From Salinimicrobium terrae DSM 17865 (GTDB taxonomy: Bacteria > Bacteroidota > Bacteroidia > Flavobacteriales > Flavobacteriaceae), in contig NZ_KE384222.1 in assembly GCF_000424665.1 (NCBI RefSeq), forward strand, positions 1 through 55,033: a stretch of DNA of 55,033 nucleotides. Reading direction: 5' to 3'. The position numbers and the translations under genes were made by a program. Position 1 is the stretch's first letter, and each line of letters starts with the position of its first letter. The notes under the pieces are model-generated. The model was not told where the DNA came from, made no database searches, and worked only from the letters and a program-made list of their open reading frames with translations. Positions 44,036-52,607 of the stretch are shown here, one piece after another.

Positions 44036-46069
44036 TTATTTCTTCGGAAGCAATCCGGTCCGACGTAATAAGGCTTCCGGAGCAGCCTCTCTCCCCCTGA
44101 AGCGTTTGTACAACGTCAATGGATGTTCGGTTCCTCCCCGGGAAAGTACCGTCTCCCTGAATTTATTTGCAGTTTCCCTGTCAAAAATGCCATTTTCAGT
44201 AAAGAATTCAAAAGCATCGGCATCCAGGACTTCCGCCCATTTGTAAGAGTAATATCCTGCGGCATAACCACCCTGAAAAATGTGAGAAAATGATGTACTC
44301 ATACAATTTTCCTTCACTTCGGGATAAAGCTGTGTGGATTCAAATGCCTTTTCCTCATGAGCTTTTACATCTTCAATGTCTGAAGGATCCTGCCCGTGCC
44401 AACTCATGTCCAGCATTCCGAAGCTCAACTGTCGCAGCGTTGCCATTCCCTCGTGAAAAGTAGCCGAATCTTTTATTTTCTGAATTAGCTCATCTGGAAT
44501 GACTTCCCCGGTTTCGTAGTGTTTAGCAAAGAGCTTTAAAGCATCTTTTTCGTAACACCAGTTCTCCAGCACCTGACTCGGAAGTTCCACAAAATCCCAA
44601 AACACATTCGTTCCCGATGTACTGGGATATGTTGTATTTGCCAGCATGCCGTGCAGCGCATGGCCAAACTCGTGAAAAAGTGTGGTGACTTCATTAAACG
44701 TTAGTAAGGAAGGTTCCTCATCTGTAGGTTTTGTAAAGTTGCACACAATCGAAATGTGTGGTCGTTCTTCTTCTCCGTTTTGCCTGTACTGTGATTTATA
44801 GGATGTCATCCAGGCTCCGCCGCGTTTCCCTTCCCTTGGATGGAAATCAGCATAGAACAGAGCGATCTCCTTATCGTTTTCATCCGTCACTAAATAGGTG
44901 GTAACTTCAGGATGGTAAACCTCTATTTCAAAAACCTGCTGAAATTTTAGTCCATAGAGTTTTTCGGCTACCATGAAAACCCCGTTGATGACGTTGTTGA
45001 GTTCAAAATAAGGTTTGAGCTGTTCGTCATCCAGATCATAAAGTTTTTCTTTCAGCTTTTCTGAATAATAAGCCGCATCCCATTTTTCGAGCCGGTCGAT
45101 CTTATCAAGGCCCTTAGCGAAATCTTCAAGTTCTTTAAATTCTTTTTTGGCAGCAGGTTTAGCTTTCTCCAAAAGCTCTTCCATAAAAGAATTTACTTTT
45201 TCCGGAGTTTCGGCCATACGCTCCTCCAGCTTAAAATGGGCATAGGTGGGGTAACCGAGAAGATTCGCTTTTTTGTGACGAAGTTTTACAATCTCTAGAA
45301 CATTTTCGCGGTTATCCAACTCATCTCCATGAAACCCTTTTGCGCCAAAAGCCAAAGCAAGTTCCTTTCGTAACTCCCGGTTTTTCGCATATTTCATAAA
45401 GGGAATATAGCTGGGGTAATGAAGATTGAAGATCCAGCCATCTTTATTCTTCTCTTTTGCAAGCATTCGTGCGGCAGTCCTTGCACCTTTAGGTAAACCC
45501 TCAAGTTCTTCTTCACGAGTGATATGAAGTTCATATTTATTAGTTTCTGCGAGAACATTTTCTCCAAAGTTCAGGCTTAGCGTAGCAAGTTTTTTATCCA
45601 GTTCCCTGAGTTCCTGTTTTTGCTCCGGTTCAAGGTTTGCCCCGTTACGCTCGAACATTTTGTACTTCTTGTCCAGTAATGTGGTTTGTTCCACGTTAAG
45701 GTTGAGGGAATCCTTTTGGTTGTAAACTTTCTTTACCCGCTCGAACAAATCCGGATCCTGAATAATATCATTTTTGAAGTCGGTTAAAACAGGGGAGATT
45801 TCCTGTGCCAGTTTTTGGATCTCATCATTCGTTTCCGCCGAATTGATATTAAAAAAAATACTCGTAACACGATCAAGTTTTTCTCCTGCAAACTCAAGGG
45901 CTTCTATTGAGTTTTCGAAAGTAGGTTCCTCTTTTGATGCCGTTATTGTGGCAATATCGGTTTTAGCCTGCCGAATAGCTTCTTCGATAGCAGGTTTGTA
46001 GTGTTCGGTCTTTATTTTCATAAATGGAGCTGAATCAAATTGCTCCAAAAGCGGATTTCCCTTTGTCAT
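44036..46069 (-). CDS. M3-family metallopeptidase (Dcp/oligopeptidase A type)
   Basis: This 677-aa zinc peptidase has HEFGHALHG near residue 465 and a downstream ENWCYEKDALKLF, where the Glu (of LEN) is the third zinc ligand. Other M3 landmarks are FNEVTTLFHEFG and FSHIFQGGYAAGYYSYKWAEVLDADAF near the C-terminus (quoted in part). There is no signal peptide, so it is cytosolic, breaking down short peptides. A GTG two codons upstream (46075) extends the frame slightly. ATG 46069 (MTKGNPLLEQF) is preferred. Confidence 0.92.
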   Translation of the reverse strand: MTKGNPLLEQFDSAPFMKIKTEHYKPAIEEAIRQAKTDIATITASKEEPTFENSIEALEFAGEKLDRVTSIFFNINSAETNDEIQKLAQEISPVLTDFKNDIIQDPDLFERVKKVYNQKDSLNLNVEQTTLLDKKYKMFERNGANLEPEQKQELRELDKKLATLSLNFGENVLAETNKYELHITREEELEGLPKGARTAARMLAKEKNKDGWIFNLHYPSYIPFMKYAKNRELRKELALAFGAKGFHGDELDNRENVLEIVKLRHKKANLLGYPTYAHFKLEERMAETPEKVNSFMEELLEKAKPAAKKEFKELEDFAKGLDKIDRLEKWDAAYYSEKLKEKLYDLDDEQLKPYFELNNVINGVFMVAEKLYGLKFQQVFEIEVYHPEVTTYLVTDENDKEIALFYADFHPREGKRGGAWMTSYKSQYRQNGEEERPHISIVCNFTKPTDEEPSLLTFNEVTTLFHEFGHALHGMLANTTYPSTSGTNVFWDFVELPSQVLENWCYEKDALKLFAKHYETGEVIPDELIQKIKDSATFHEGMATLRQLSFGMLDMSWHGQDPSDIEDVKAHEEKAFESTQLYPEVKENCMSTSFSHIFQGGYAAGYYSYKWAEVLDADAFEFFTENGIFDRETANKFRETVLSRGGTEHPLTLYKRFRGREAAPEALLRRTGLLPKK

Positions 46070-46249
46070 ATTCACTCTTGTTTTAGCCTAAAAGAAATTT
46101 GTTTAACTAAATTTTTGGAAAAAATTCGGAAAGTTCTGAAATATTCCTTTACTTCACATTTCCAAAATATTTAAGACAGTAGCTTTTAGGTTTTTGATTA
46201 ATATATTTAGAATGGTTAATAAATACTATTAGAACAACAAAATGCTACT

Positions 46250-46275
46250 TTAAAGCCACGTGAAAACGTGGCTTT
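46250..46275 (-). terminator. Terminator after purE
   Basis: AAAGCCACG and CGTGGCTTT arms with an A-rich loop and AT-rich flanks. It lies immediately past the purE stop codon. Arm boundaries are good to a few bases. The rest of the gap up to the M3 gene (46076-46249) shows nothing clear. Confidence 0.75.
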
Positions 46276-46759
46276 ATTTTTTTACATTTTTTGCGCCTTC
46301 AATGACTTTCTGCTTTAGGCTCTCCTTGTAATCTACAATTTTTTGAAGGACCTGAATGTCGGCACTGCCAAGGATTTGTGCAGCAAGGATTCCTGCATTT
46401 TTTGCGCCGTTTAAAGCCACGGTTGCAACGGGAACACCTCCGGGCATTTGAAGTATGGAAAGGACAGAATCCCAGCCATCGATCGAATTGCTTGATTTTA
46501 CAGGTACTCCAATCACGGGAAGAGGAGAGAGGGATGCGACCATTCCCGGAAGGTGGGCTGCGCCTCCTGCGCCTGCGATAATCACATTGATCCCACGGGT
46601 ATGGGCGTTCTTACCATAATCAAAAAGCTTTTCGGGGGTACGGTGAGCGGAGACAATATCAACTTCTGTCTCTACTCCAAAAGATTCTAAAATGTCAATT
46701 GCTTCCTGCATTACCGGCATGTCGCTGGTGCTGCCCATGATGATCCCTACTTTGCTCAT
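46274..46759 (-). CDS. purE: N5-carboxyaminoimidazole ribonucleotide mutase
   Basis: This 161-aa class I PurE converts N5-CAIR to CAIR in purine synthesis. The signature GIIMGSTSDMPVM (residues 5-17), SAHRTPE (~40-46) and GAGGAAHLPGM (~67-77) carry the active site. It lies 51 nt downstream of purK on the same strand, as expected for the two-step carboxylation route. A terminator hairpin follows. Confidence 0.96.
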   Translation of the reverse strand: MSKVGIIMGSTSDMPVMQEAIDILESFGVETEVDIVSAHRTPEKLFDYGKNAHTRGINVIIAGAGGAAHLPGMVASLSPLPVIGVPVKSSNSIDGWDSVLSILQMPGGVPVATVALNGAKNAGILAAQILGSADIQVLQKIVDYKESLKQKVIEGAKNVKK

Positions 46760-46810
46760 ATATTTAATTTTAGAATATACAGGTTTTTAATTCTATAAAA
46801 GCTTTTTTTA

Positions 46811-47968
46811 TTATTCACTTATGACTTCAATCGTCTTCTTTACTTCTTCGGCAATTCTTCTTGCTTCAGCAATATCTGTATTTACAATCGTTACATGTCC
46901 CATTTTTCTAAAAGGTCTGGTGATCTTTTTTCCGTAGATATGAGGAGTCACTCCTTTTAGCTTTAATATCTCAGAAATGTTCTTGTAAACCACCTTCCCT
47001 GTATAGCCTTCTTCTCCCACCAGGTTTACCATAATACCTCCGGTTTTGCTCTCGGTTTCCCCCAGCGGAAGGTCCAGAATGGCCCTTATATGTTGTTCAA
47101 ATTGATTTGTAAACGCTGCTTCTATGCTGTAATGACCGCTATTGTGCGGTCGCGGAGCTACCTCGTTTACCAAAATTTCGTCGTCGACTGTCTGAAACAT
47201 TTCAACGGCAAGCAAACCTACATGTTGATATGCTTCGGAAACTTTTTCGGCTATTTTTCGGGCCTTTTCAGCTACGGAAGCTTCAATTCGCGCCGGACAA
47301 ATCACATATTCTACCTGATTGGCTTCCGGATGAAATTCCATTTCTACTACCGGATAGGTTTTAACTTCTCCCGAAGGATTTCGTGCCACAATTACTGCAA
47401 GTTCATTCTTAAAAGGAATGAGGTCTTCGGCGATGCAGGGAATTTCGGGTAAATCTTCAGCAGTATTTGCATTTCTCACCACAGCAACACCTTTTCCGTC
47501 GTAGCCTCCCGTGGTACTTTTCCAAACCACAGGCATGGAAACTTCCCCTTTTTGAAGACCTTCCAAAAATGCCATTTTTGAAGAGTATTTCTGGTAATCG
47601 GCTGTGGGAATTCCGTGGTTTTTAAAGAAGTCTTTTTGGATCCCTTTATCCTGAATCTTTTTCAGGGTTTGCGAAGAGGGATAGACTTTTACTCCTTCAG
47701 CTTCCAGTTTTTCCAGCGCTTTTACATTTACCCCTTCAATTTCAAAAGTAAGAACATCTGCTTTTCTTCCAAATTTGACTACAGTGTCAAAATCCATAAG
47801 ATCTCCTAGTGTAAACTCATCACAGGCAATCCTACAGGGAGCTTCAGCACTGGGGTCAAGAACTACAGTTCTAATATCGTATTTTCGGGTTTCGTAAAGA
47901 AGCATTTTTCCCAATTGGCCTCCGCCAAGAATTCCGAGGGTGAAATCTGAAGAAAAATAATTAGCCAT
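46811..47968 (-). CDS. purK: 5-(carboxyamino)imidazole ribonucleotide synthase
   Basis: This 385-aa ATP-grasp enzyme makes N5-CAIR from AIR, ATP and bicarbonate. The N-terminal LGILGGGQLGKMLLYE (residues ~11-26) is the PurK signature, and the ATP-grasp region has VWKSTTGGYDGKGV and NEVAPRPHNSGHYSIEA near residue 270. It precedes purE. The promoter at 47985-48017 is back to back with that of the hpt-adk gene, so two purine-metabolism units share a 130-bp divergent region. Confidence 0.96.
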   Translation of the reverse strand: MANYFSSDFTLGILGGGQLGKMLLYETRKYDIRTVVLDPSAEAPCRIACDEFTLGDLMDFDTVVKFGRKADVLTFEIEGVNVKALEKLEAEGVKVYPSSQTLKKIQDKGIQKDFFKNHGIPTADYQKYSSKMAFLEGLQKGEVSMPVVWKSTTGGYDGKGVAVVRNANTAEDLPEIPCIAEDLIPFKNELAVIVARNPSGEVKTYPVVEMEFHPEANQVEYVICPARIEASVAEKARKIAEKVSEAYQHVGLLAVEMFQTVDDEILVNEVAPRPHNSGHYSIEAAFTNQFEQHIRAILDLPLGETESKTGGIMVNLVGEEGYTGKVVYKNISEILKLKGVTPHIYGKKITRPFRKMGHVTIVNTDIAEARRIAEEVKKTIEVISE

Positions 47969-47984
47969 TAATGCAGTGTTTCAG

Positions 47985-48017
47985 CAAAAATAATTTTAAA
48001 AAACTGAAAAGCCGCAA
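47985..48017 (-). promoter_or_regulatory. purK promoter
   Basis: On the minus strand there is TTG (48015-48017), a 22-nt spacer and TATTTTTG (47985-47992). An exact consensus match, 17 bp before the purK ATG. Confidence 0.7.
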
Positions 48018-48041
48018 GATTCAGGTATAAATGCGCAGGGT

Positions 48042-48076
48042 TTGCAGTCCTGAGTTGATTGGAATATGTATCTTTG
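48042..48076 (+). promoter_or_regulatory. Promoter of the hpt-adk fusion gene
   Basis: TATCTTTG (48069-48076) is an exact -7 match. TTG (48042-48044) is 24 nt upstream. Transcription would start near 48082, so the in-frame TTG at 48059 is not transcribed and the start must lie downstream. Confidence 0.6.
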
Positions 48077-48097
48077 GTTCCCAAAAATATTTTTGTT

Positions 48098-49207
48098 TTG
48101 GTACAACTACATGATCTAAAATTTACTCCTTTTATTTCTGAAGCCGAGATAAACACGGGCATAGAAAAAGTGGCCGCGCAAATAAATGCCGACTTTGAAG
48201 GAAAAAATCCCTTTTTTCTTGGAGTTCTCAATGGGGCTTTTCTTTTTGCAGCAGAGGTGATAAAAAGGTTTAAAGGAGACTGTGAGGTAAATTTTGTAAA
48301 GTTAAGTTCTTATCAAGGTACCGGGACCACAGGAAAAGTGGAATCCCTTCTTGGGCTTACAGAGTCTTTAAAAGGTCGTAATGTGGTTGTTATTGAAGAT
48401 ATAGTTGATACCGGTAATACCCTTGAAAGTATTGATAAGATCCTTAAAAATGAGGAAGTGAATCAATACAGGATCGCCACTTTATTTTATAAACCAGCTT
48501 CTTATAAGAAGTCTCTCACCATAGATTATGTAGGAATAGAAATTCCAAATGACTTTATTGTAGGATATGGGCTGGATTATAACGGTCTGGGAAGGAATTT
48601 AACCCAGGTTTATAAACTTAAAAATAGCAAAATGACAAACCTCGTGCTGTTTGGACCTCCTGGTGCAGGAAAAGGTACCCAGGCCTCAATTCTTAAAGAT
48701 CATTATAATCTTAAACACATTTCTACAGGAGATGTTTTTAGATATAACATCAAAAATGAAACAGAACTCGGGAAGCTTGCGAAAGCTTACATGGATAAAG
48801 GTCAACTAGTGCCCGATAGTGTTACTATTGACATGCTTAAAGCTGAAGTAAGGCAGGCAAAAGAAGGAAATGGTTTTATCTTTGACGGGTTTCCACGCAC
48901 TGTAGCACAGGCCGAAGCCCTTGAGGAATTCCTGAATGAAGAGGGGACCGAAGTAAGTGCTATGATCGCGCTTGAAGTGGATGATGAGATTCTTGTGCAG
49001 CGTTTGCTTGAGCGCGGAAAAACTTCCGGTAGGCCAGATGATGCCAATGAACTTGTGATTCGAAAGAGAATAAAGGTTTATTATGAAGAAACTGCCATTT
49101 TAAAGCAGTTCTATTTAAAAGAAGGGAAATATTACGGCGTAAACGGCGTGGGGTCTATTGAAGAGATTACTACACGTTTAAAAGAGGCAATAGACCAGCT
49201 GGTTTAA
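48098..49207 (+). CDS. Bifunctional hypoxanthine phosphoribosyltransferase / adenylate kinase fusion
   Basis: One frame encodes two full enzymes. Residues 1-~175 are a hypoxanthine/guanine phosphoribosyltransferase with the PRPP motif VIEDIVDTGNT (98-108), salvaging hypoxanthine to IMP. From residue 179 on (MTNLVLFGPPGAGKGTQ) it is a complete 191-aa adenylate kinase with P-loop 186-193, FDGFPRT, and a short LID (GRPDDANE). No stop separates them. The second part keeps its own ATG at 48632, so a separate Adk could also be made. The TTG at 48098 (then VQLHDLKF) is chosen because the promoter excludes the earlier TTG at 48059. It is divergent from purK and followed 24 nt later by obgE. Confidence 0.9.
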   Translation: MVQLHDLKFTPFISEAEINTGIEKVAAQINADFEGKNPFFLGVLNGAFLFAAEVIKRFKGDCEVNFVKLSSYQGTGTTGKVESLLGLTESLKGRNVVVIEDIVDTGNTLESIDKILKNEEVNQYRIATLFYKPASYKKSLTIDYVGIEIPNDFIVGYGLDYNGLGRNLTQVYKLKNSKMTNLVLFGPPGAGKGTQASILKDHYNLKHISTGDVFRYNIKNETELGKLAKAYMDKGQLVPDSVTIDMLKAEVRQAKEGNGFIFDGFPRTVAQAEALEEFLNEEGTEVSAMIALEVDDEILVQRLLERGKTSGRPDDANELVIRKRIKVYYEETAILKQFYLKEGKYYGVNGVGSIEEITTRLKEAIDQLV

Positions 49208-49231
49208 GACTGGTAGGTAAAGTAAGATATC

Positions 49232-50239
49232 ATGACTGAAGGGAATTTTGTTGATTACGTTAAGATTCACGTAAGCTCCGGAAACGGAGGAAAAGGATCT
49301 GCTCATCTACACCGGGAAAAATATGTTGCCAAAGGAGGACCCGATGGGGGAGACGGTGGCAGGGGAGGTCATGTGATCATCAAAGGAAATAAAAACCTCT
49401 GGACCCTTTTCCATTTGAAGTTCAAAAGACATGTAAAGGCGGAGCATGGGGAACATGGTAGTAAACAACGAAGTACCGGTGCCGAAGGGCGGGATGAAAT
49501 CATCGATGTGCCGCTCGGGACAATTATCCGTGACACTGAAACACAAAATATACTTCACGAGATAACCGAAGATGGGCAGGAAATAATTATTGCCGAAGGT
49601 GGAAAAGGAGGCCTTGGAAACTGGCATTTTAAATCATCTACAAATCAAACTCCGCGATATGCTCAACCGGGAATACCGGGAGAGGAGCATGATGTAACTC
49701 TTGAACTAAAGATTCTGGCCGATGTTGGACTGGTAGGTTTTCCAAATGCCGGAAAATCGACTTTACTTTCCGTCATCACTGCCGCCAAGCCTAAAATAGC
49801 CGATTATGAATTTACGACTCTTAAACCCAACCTGGGGATTGTTGAGTATCGCGATTTTAAAACCTTTGTAGTAGCTGACATTCCTGGTATCATTGAAGGT
49901 GCTGCGGAAGGTAAAGGAATAGGTCACAGATTTTTAAGACATATTGAACGAAATTCCACCCTACTATTTCTTATTCCTGCAGATGCTAAAGATATCAAGA
50001 AGCAATATAAGATCCTGGTCGATGAATTAAGGCGTTATAATCCTGAAATGCTGGATAAAGACAGGTTAGTAGCAATTTCCAAAAGCGACATGCTGGACAG
50101 GGAATTAAAGGATGAAATGAAAGCCGAACTTGATGAGGTGATGGAAACTCCTTACCTGTTCATTTCATCTGTTGCACAACAAGGTTTGACCGAACTAAAG
50201 GATAAACTTTGGGAAATGCTTAATAAGGAGTCTGTTTAA
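49232..50239 (+). CDS. obgE: GTPase Obg
   Basis: This 335-aa protein has the Gly-rich Obg fold ([26 protein letters not shown] near residues 33-45) followed by the G domain: G1 GFPNAGKST (~168-176), G2/G3 DIPGIIEGA and G4 SKSD. It acts in late assembly of the large ribosomal subunit. The C-terminal OCT domain is absent, as in many Bacteroidota. The gap after the adk fusion is 24 nt, so the genes are probably co-transcribed. Confidence 0.96.
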   Translation: MTEGNFVDYVKIHVSSGNGGKGSAHLHREKYVAKGGPDGGDGGRGGHVIIKGNKNLWTLFHLKFKRHVKAEHGEHGSKQRSTGAEGRDEIIDVPLGTIIRDTETQNILHEITEDGQEIIIAEGGKGGLGNWHFKSSTNQTPRYAQPGIPGEEHDVTLELKILADVGLVGFPNAGKSTLLSVITAAKPKIADYEFTTLKPNLGIVEYRDFKTFVVADIPGIIEGAAEGKGIGHRFLRHIERNSTLLFLIPADAKDIKKQYKILVDELRRYNPEMLDKDRLVAISKSDMLDRELKDEMKAELDEVMETPYLFISSVAQQGLTELKDKLWEMLNKESV

Positions 50240-50264
50240 TTCCTGTTAATCTCTTATTATTCAG

Positions 50265-50296
50265 AGGTGTTTTCTTTAACTTTAGATAAAACACCT
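50265..50296. promoter_or_regulatory. Palindrome around a -7-like box before the DUF4136 gene
   Basis: AGGTGTTTT (50265-50273) and AAAACACCT (50288-50296) are perfect 9-bp arms. The 14-nt centre contains TAACTTTA, one base off the -7 consensus. The right arm ends 1 nt before the ATG. Could be an operator or an RNA hairpin covering the ribosome site. Confidence 0.4.
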
Positions 50297-50297
50297 T

Positions 50298-50819
50298 ATG
50301 AAACTTCTGAAAATTTCCCTTTTTTGCCTGATGATTTTTTCCTGTGGTGGACCCCAGGCGGTATATGACTATGATGAACAGGCCGATTTTAATACATATT
50401 CTTCCATTGCCATTTATCCCGAAATCCAGACAGGTCTTAGTGAGCTAGATGAGAGGAGGCTTATTTCCAGTGTTGAAAATTCTCTTGAAACCCATGACTT
50501 GATTGCCCCCAATAGCCCCGACCTTTACCTCAATGTTTACACAGAGCAATATCAGGAACCTAGCAGGACCAATGTTGGAGTAGGAATTGGCGGTACGGGA
50601 AGGAATGTTGGAGTAGGAGTGAGCGGAGGAATCCCTTTAGGAGGGCCTGAGACGTTTCTAAGACTCACTTTCGATCTTGTAGATGTGCGGACAGATGAGC
50701 TGGTTTGGCAAGCTGTAGTAGACAGCAAATTTGATTTCAACGCAGCCCCTCGTGAAAGGCAACAACGCTTCAATAAAATAGTTGAAGAAGCTTTGGAAGG
50801 TTACCCTCCAAAAACTTGA
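50298..50819 (+). CDS. DUF4136 lipoprotein
   Basis: This 173-aa protein has a lipoprotein signal (LKISLFCLMIFSC, Cys at 16). The body matches DUF4136: DFNTYSSIAI near residue 32, a Gly-rich centre with repeats of NVGVGIGG/NVGVGVSGG, then RLTFDLVDVRTDELVWQA. Probably anchored to the outer membrane. The function of the family is unknown. It is the last gene of the plus-strand set and ends near the bidirectional terminator at 50857-50876. Confidence 0.85.
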   Translation: MKLLKISLFCLMIFSCGGPQAVYDYDEQADFNTYSSIAIYPEIQTGLSELDERRLISSVENSLETHDLIAPNSPDLYLNVYTEQYQEPSRTNVGVGIGGTGRNVGVGVSGGIPLGGPETFLRLTFDLVDVRTDELVWQAVVDSKFDFNAAPRERQQRFNKIVEEALEGYPPKT

Positions 50820-50856
50820 AATAAATTCTTTTTGAGTTCAGAATACAAAATAAAAA

Positions 50857-50876
50857 GGCCCCGATCTCTCGGGGCC
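50857..50876. terminator. Terminator between DUF4136 gene and ompA-type gene
   Basis: GGCCCCGA, TCTC, TCGGGGCC, with TTTTTA on the minus side and CTTCTTTT on the plus side. It serves both convergent units and is best for the minus strand. Confidence 0.88.
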
Positions 50877-50903
50877 CTTCTTTTGGCTGGTTAGTTAGGA
50901 GGC

Positions 50904-52595
50904 CTAGTTATTATTATCATCCTCTGCAGCTTCAGGCTTATCCTGGAAGAAAGGAGTTTCTGCGCTTATCTCAGTGAATTCACTTCTCCTGTTGATAGCA
51001 TACATTAATTCCGTACACATGTTAGGTCTTACACAATCATTAAGTGGAACCTCTTCTCCATATCCTTTAGGCACCAAACGGTTTCTGTCGATCCCTTGAG
51101 CAACAAGATATTCCAACGTAGATTCTGCACGTGCCTGGGAAAGTTCTAAATTATAAGCGTCACTTCCTCTTGCATCAGCATGAGAACCTATCTCTAATCT
51201 TAGTGTTGGATAATTCTTTAAAATCTCCACTATTCTGTTTAACGTAGGCTCCGACTCAGGCTTAATAGTTGCTTCGTCAAAGTCAAAATAGATATTATCT
51301 ACGTTAGCAATTTGCCTTCTTCCGGTTTCAGGATTAATTTCTACTTCTTCAATTGGAAGTACAGGCGGAGTGTATTCCTCTCTCGAAAAAGAGTACAGAT
51401 TATCTGAACCTCTTCTGTTTGAGGCAAGGTATCCTTTTTCTTCTCCTTCTTTTAGAACAAAGGCGAAGTCATCAAACTCGCTGTTTAAAGAATTCCCCAG
51501 ATTTTGAGCTACTCCAAAAGAACCGTTTTCTTGCCTACTAAGATAAACATCCAGGTTTCCATAGCCAAGATGCCCGTCAGACGTGAAATACAAGGTTCCG
51601 TCATTAGCGATGTAAGGGAATTGTTCACGGTGAGCAGTGTTTACGTTAGGACCAAGATTTACCGGTTCGCCAAATGTACCGTCTTCATTAACAGCAACGC
51701 TGTAAATATCAAAAGAACCTAATGAGCCCGGCATATCACTTGCAAAATATAATGTTGAACCATCCTCACTTAGCGTAGGGTGCTCTACAGAATACTGATC
51801 GCTGGTGAAAGGCAAGGCTTCGATGTTGGTCCACTCTCCATCAACTAATTCAGCTCTATAGATCCTGATGGTTGCTACAGGAACTTCTGCCCAGTCAACT
51901 TTTACTCTACGAGAGTTAGTGCGATCAAAGTACATGGTTTGTCCATCGCTTGAAAAAGCAGCTGAACTTTCATGAGTGTCTGTGTTGATCTTGTCATTGA
52001 ATAATTCAATGTTACTCAATTCTCCTTCGTCATTAATATCGGCTACATAAAGGTCGAGGTAAGGTTTTCTGTTCCATGCATAAATTGGCCGATCCTGATT
52101 ACGGGTAGAAGCGAAAACTATTCGATCTCCCATAAAGGTAATTCCAAAGTCTGAAGATGCAGCATTCTGCATTACCTGATTTGTAGTGTAGGTGTGCGAT
52201 ACCGCAGTGTCTAATTTGGTACTCCAATCCTCAAAATCTATAGTCGTGTTATAGTATTGACTAAAGTACTTATCGGCATCTTCGTCTTGTCCTGTAGCAC
52301 GTAAAGCGTGTGCGAACCTAAAGGTATATTCAGGTGCAATAGTGCCGTCATCGTACTTCAGGAAAAGGTCACGATAAGTCTCTGCAGCATTACCCATTCT
52401 ATTTGTAAAGAAATAGGAATCTCCTAATCTCTGAAGGACTTCCTGATCCTTATCCTGAACTAACCTGTATGCCTCTGAAGCATCCATATAAGCTCTTTGC
52501 ATGTAAAGGCGGTTAGCTTTCTTTACTTGCGAACTCTGGGCCAGGGCCGAGAACCCAATAAGGATCGCTAAAAGTGTCGTATAAAATTTTTTCAT
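50904..52595 (-). CDS. OmpA-family protein with TPR and PD40 repeats (T9SS-associated)
   Basis: This 563-aa protein has a signal peptide (MKKFYTTLLAILIGFSALAQ). Residues ~22-130 form TPR-like helices (YMDASEAYRLVQ, AAETYRDLF). Residues ~145-400 carry PD40/WD40-like beta-propeller strands (TMYFDRTNSR, TLYFASDMPGSLGSFDIY, TLYFTSDGHLGYGNLDVY). Residues ~435-545 are an OmpA-like peptidoglycan-binding domain (NIYFDFDEATIK, then LEIGSHADARGSDAYN and LSQARAES). Similar proteins from other flavobacteria often have a carboxypeptidase-regulatory domain in the middle, which I do not see here. It lies 12 nt downstream of the SprF-type gene. Confidence 0.9.
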   Translation of the reverse strand: MKKFYTTLLAILIGFSALAQSSQVKKANRLYMQRAYMDASEAYRLVQDKDQEVLQRLGDSYFFTNRMGNAAETYRDLFLKYDDGTIAPEYTFRFAHALRATGQDEDADKYFSQYYNTTIDFEDWSTKLDTAVSHTYTTNQVMQNAASSDFGITFMGDRIVFASTRNQDRPIYAWNRKPYLDLYVADINDEGELSNIELFNDKINTDTHESSAAFSSDGQTMYFDRTNSRRVKVDWAEVPVATIRIYRAELVDGEWTNIEALPFTSDQYSVEHPTLSEDGSTLYFASDMPGSLGSFDIYSVAVNEDGTFGEPVNLGPNVNTAHREQFPYIANDGTLYFTSDGHLGYGNLDVYLSRQENGSFGVAQNLGNSLNSEFDDFAFVLKEGEEKGYLASNRRGSDNLYSFSREEYTPPVLPIEEVEINPETGRRQIANVDNIYFDFDEATIKPESEPTLNRIVEILKNYPTLRLEIGSHADARGSDAYNLELSQARAESTLEYLVAQGIDRNRLVPKGYGEEVPLNDCVRPNMCTELMYAINRRSEFTEISAETPFFQDKPEAAEDDNNN

Positions 52596-52607
52596 GTTTT
52601 TTAGGTT

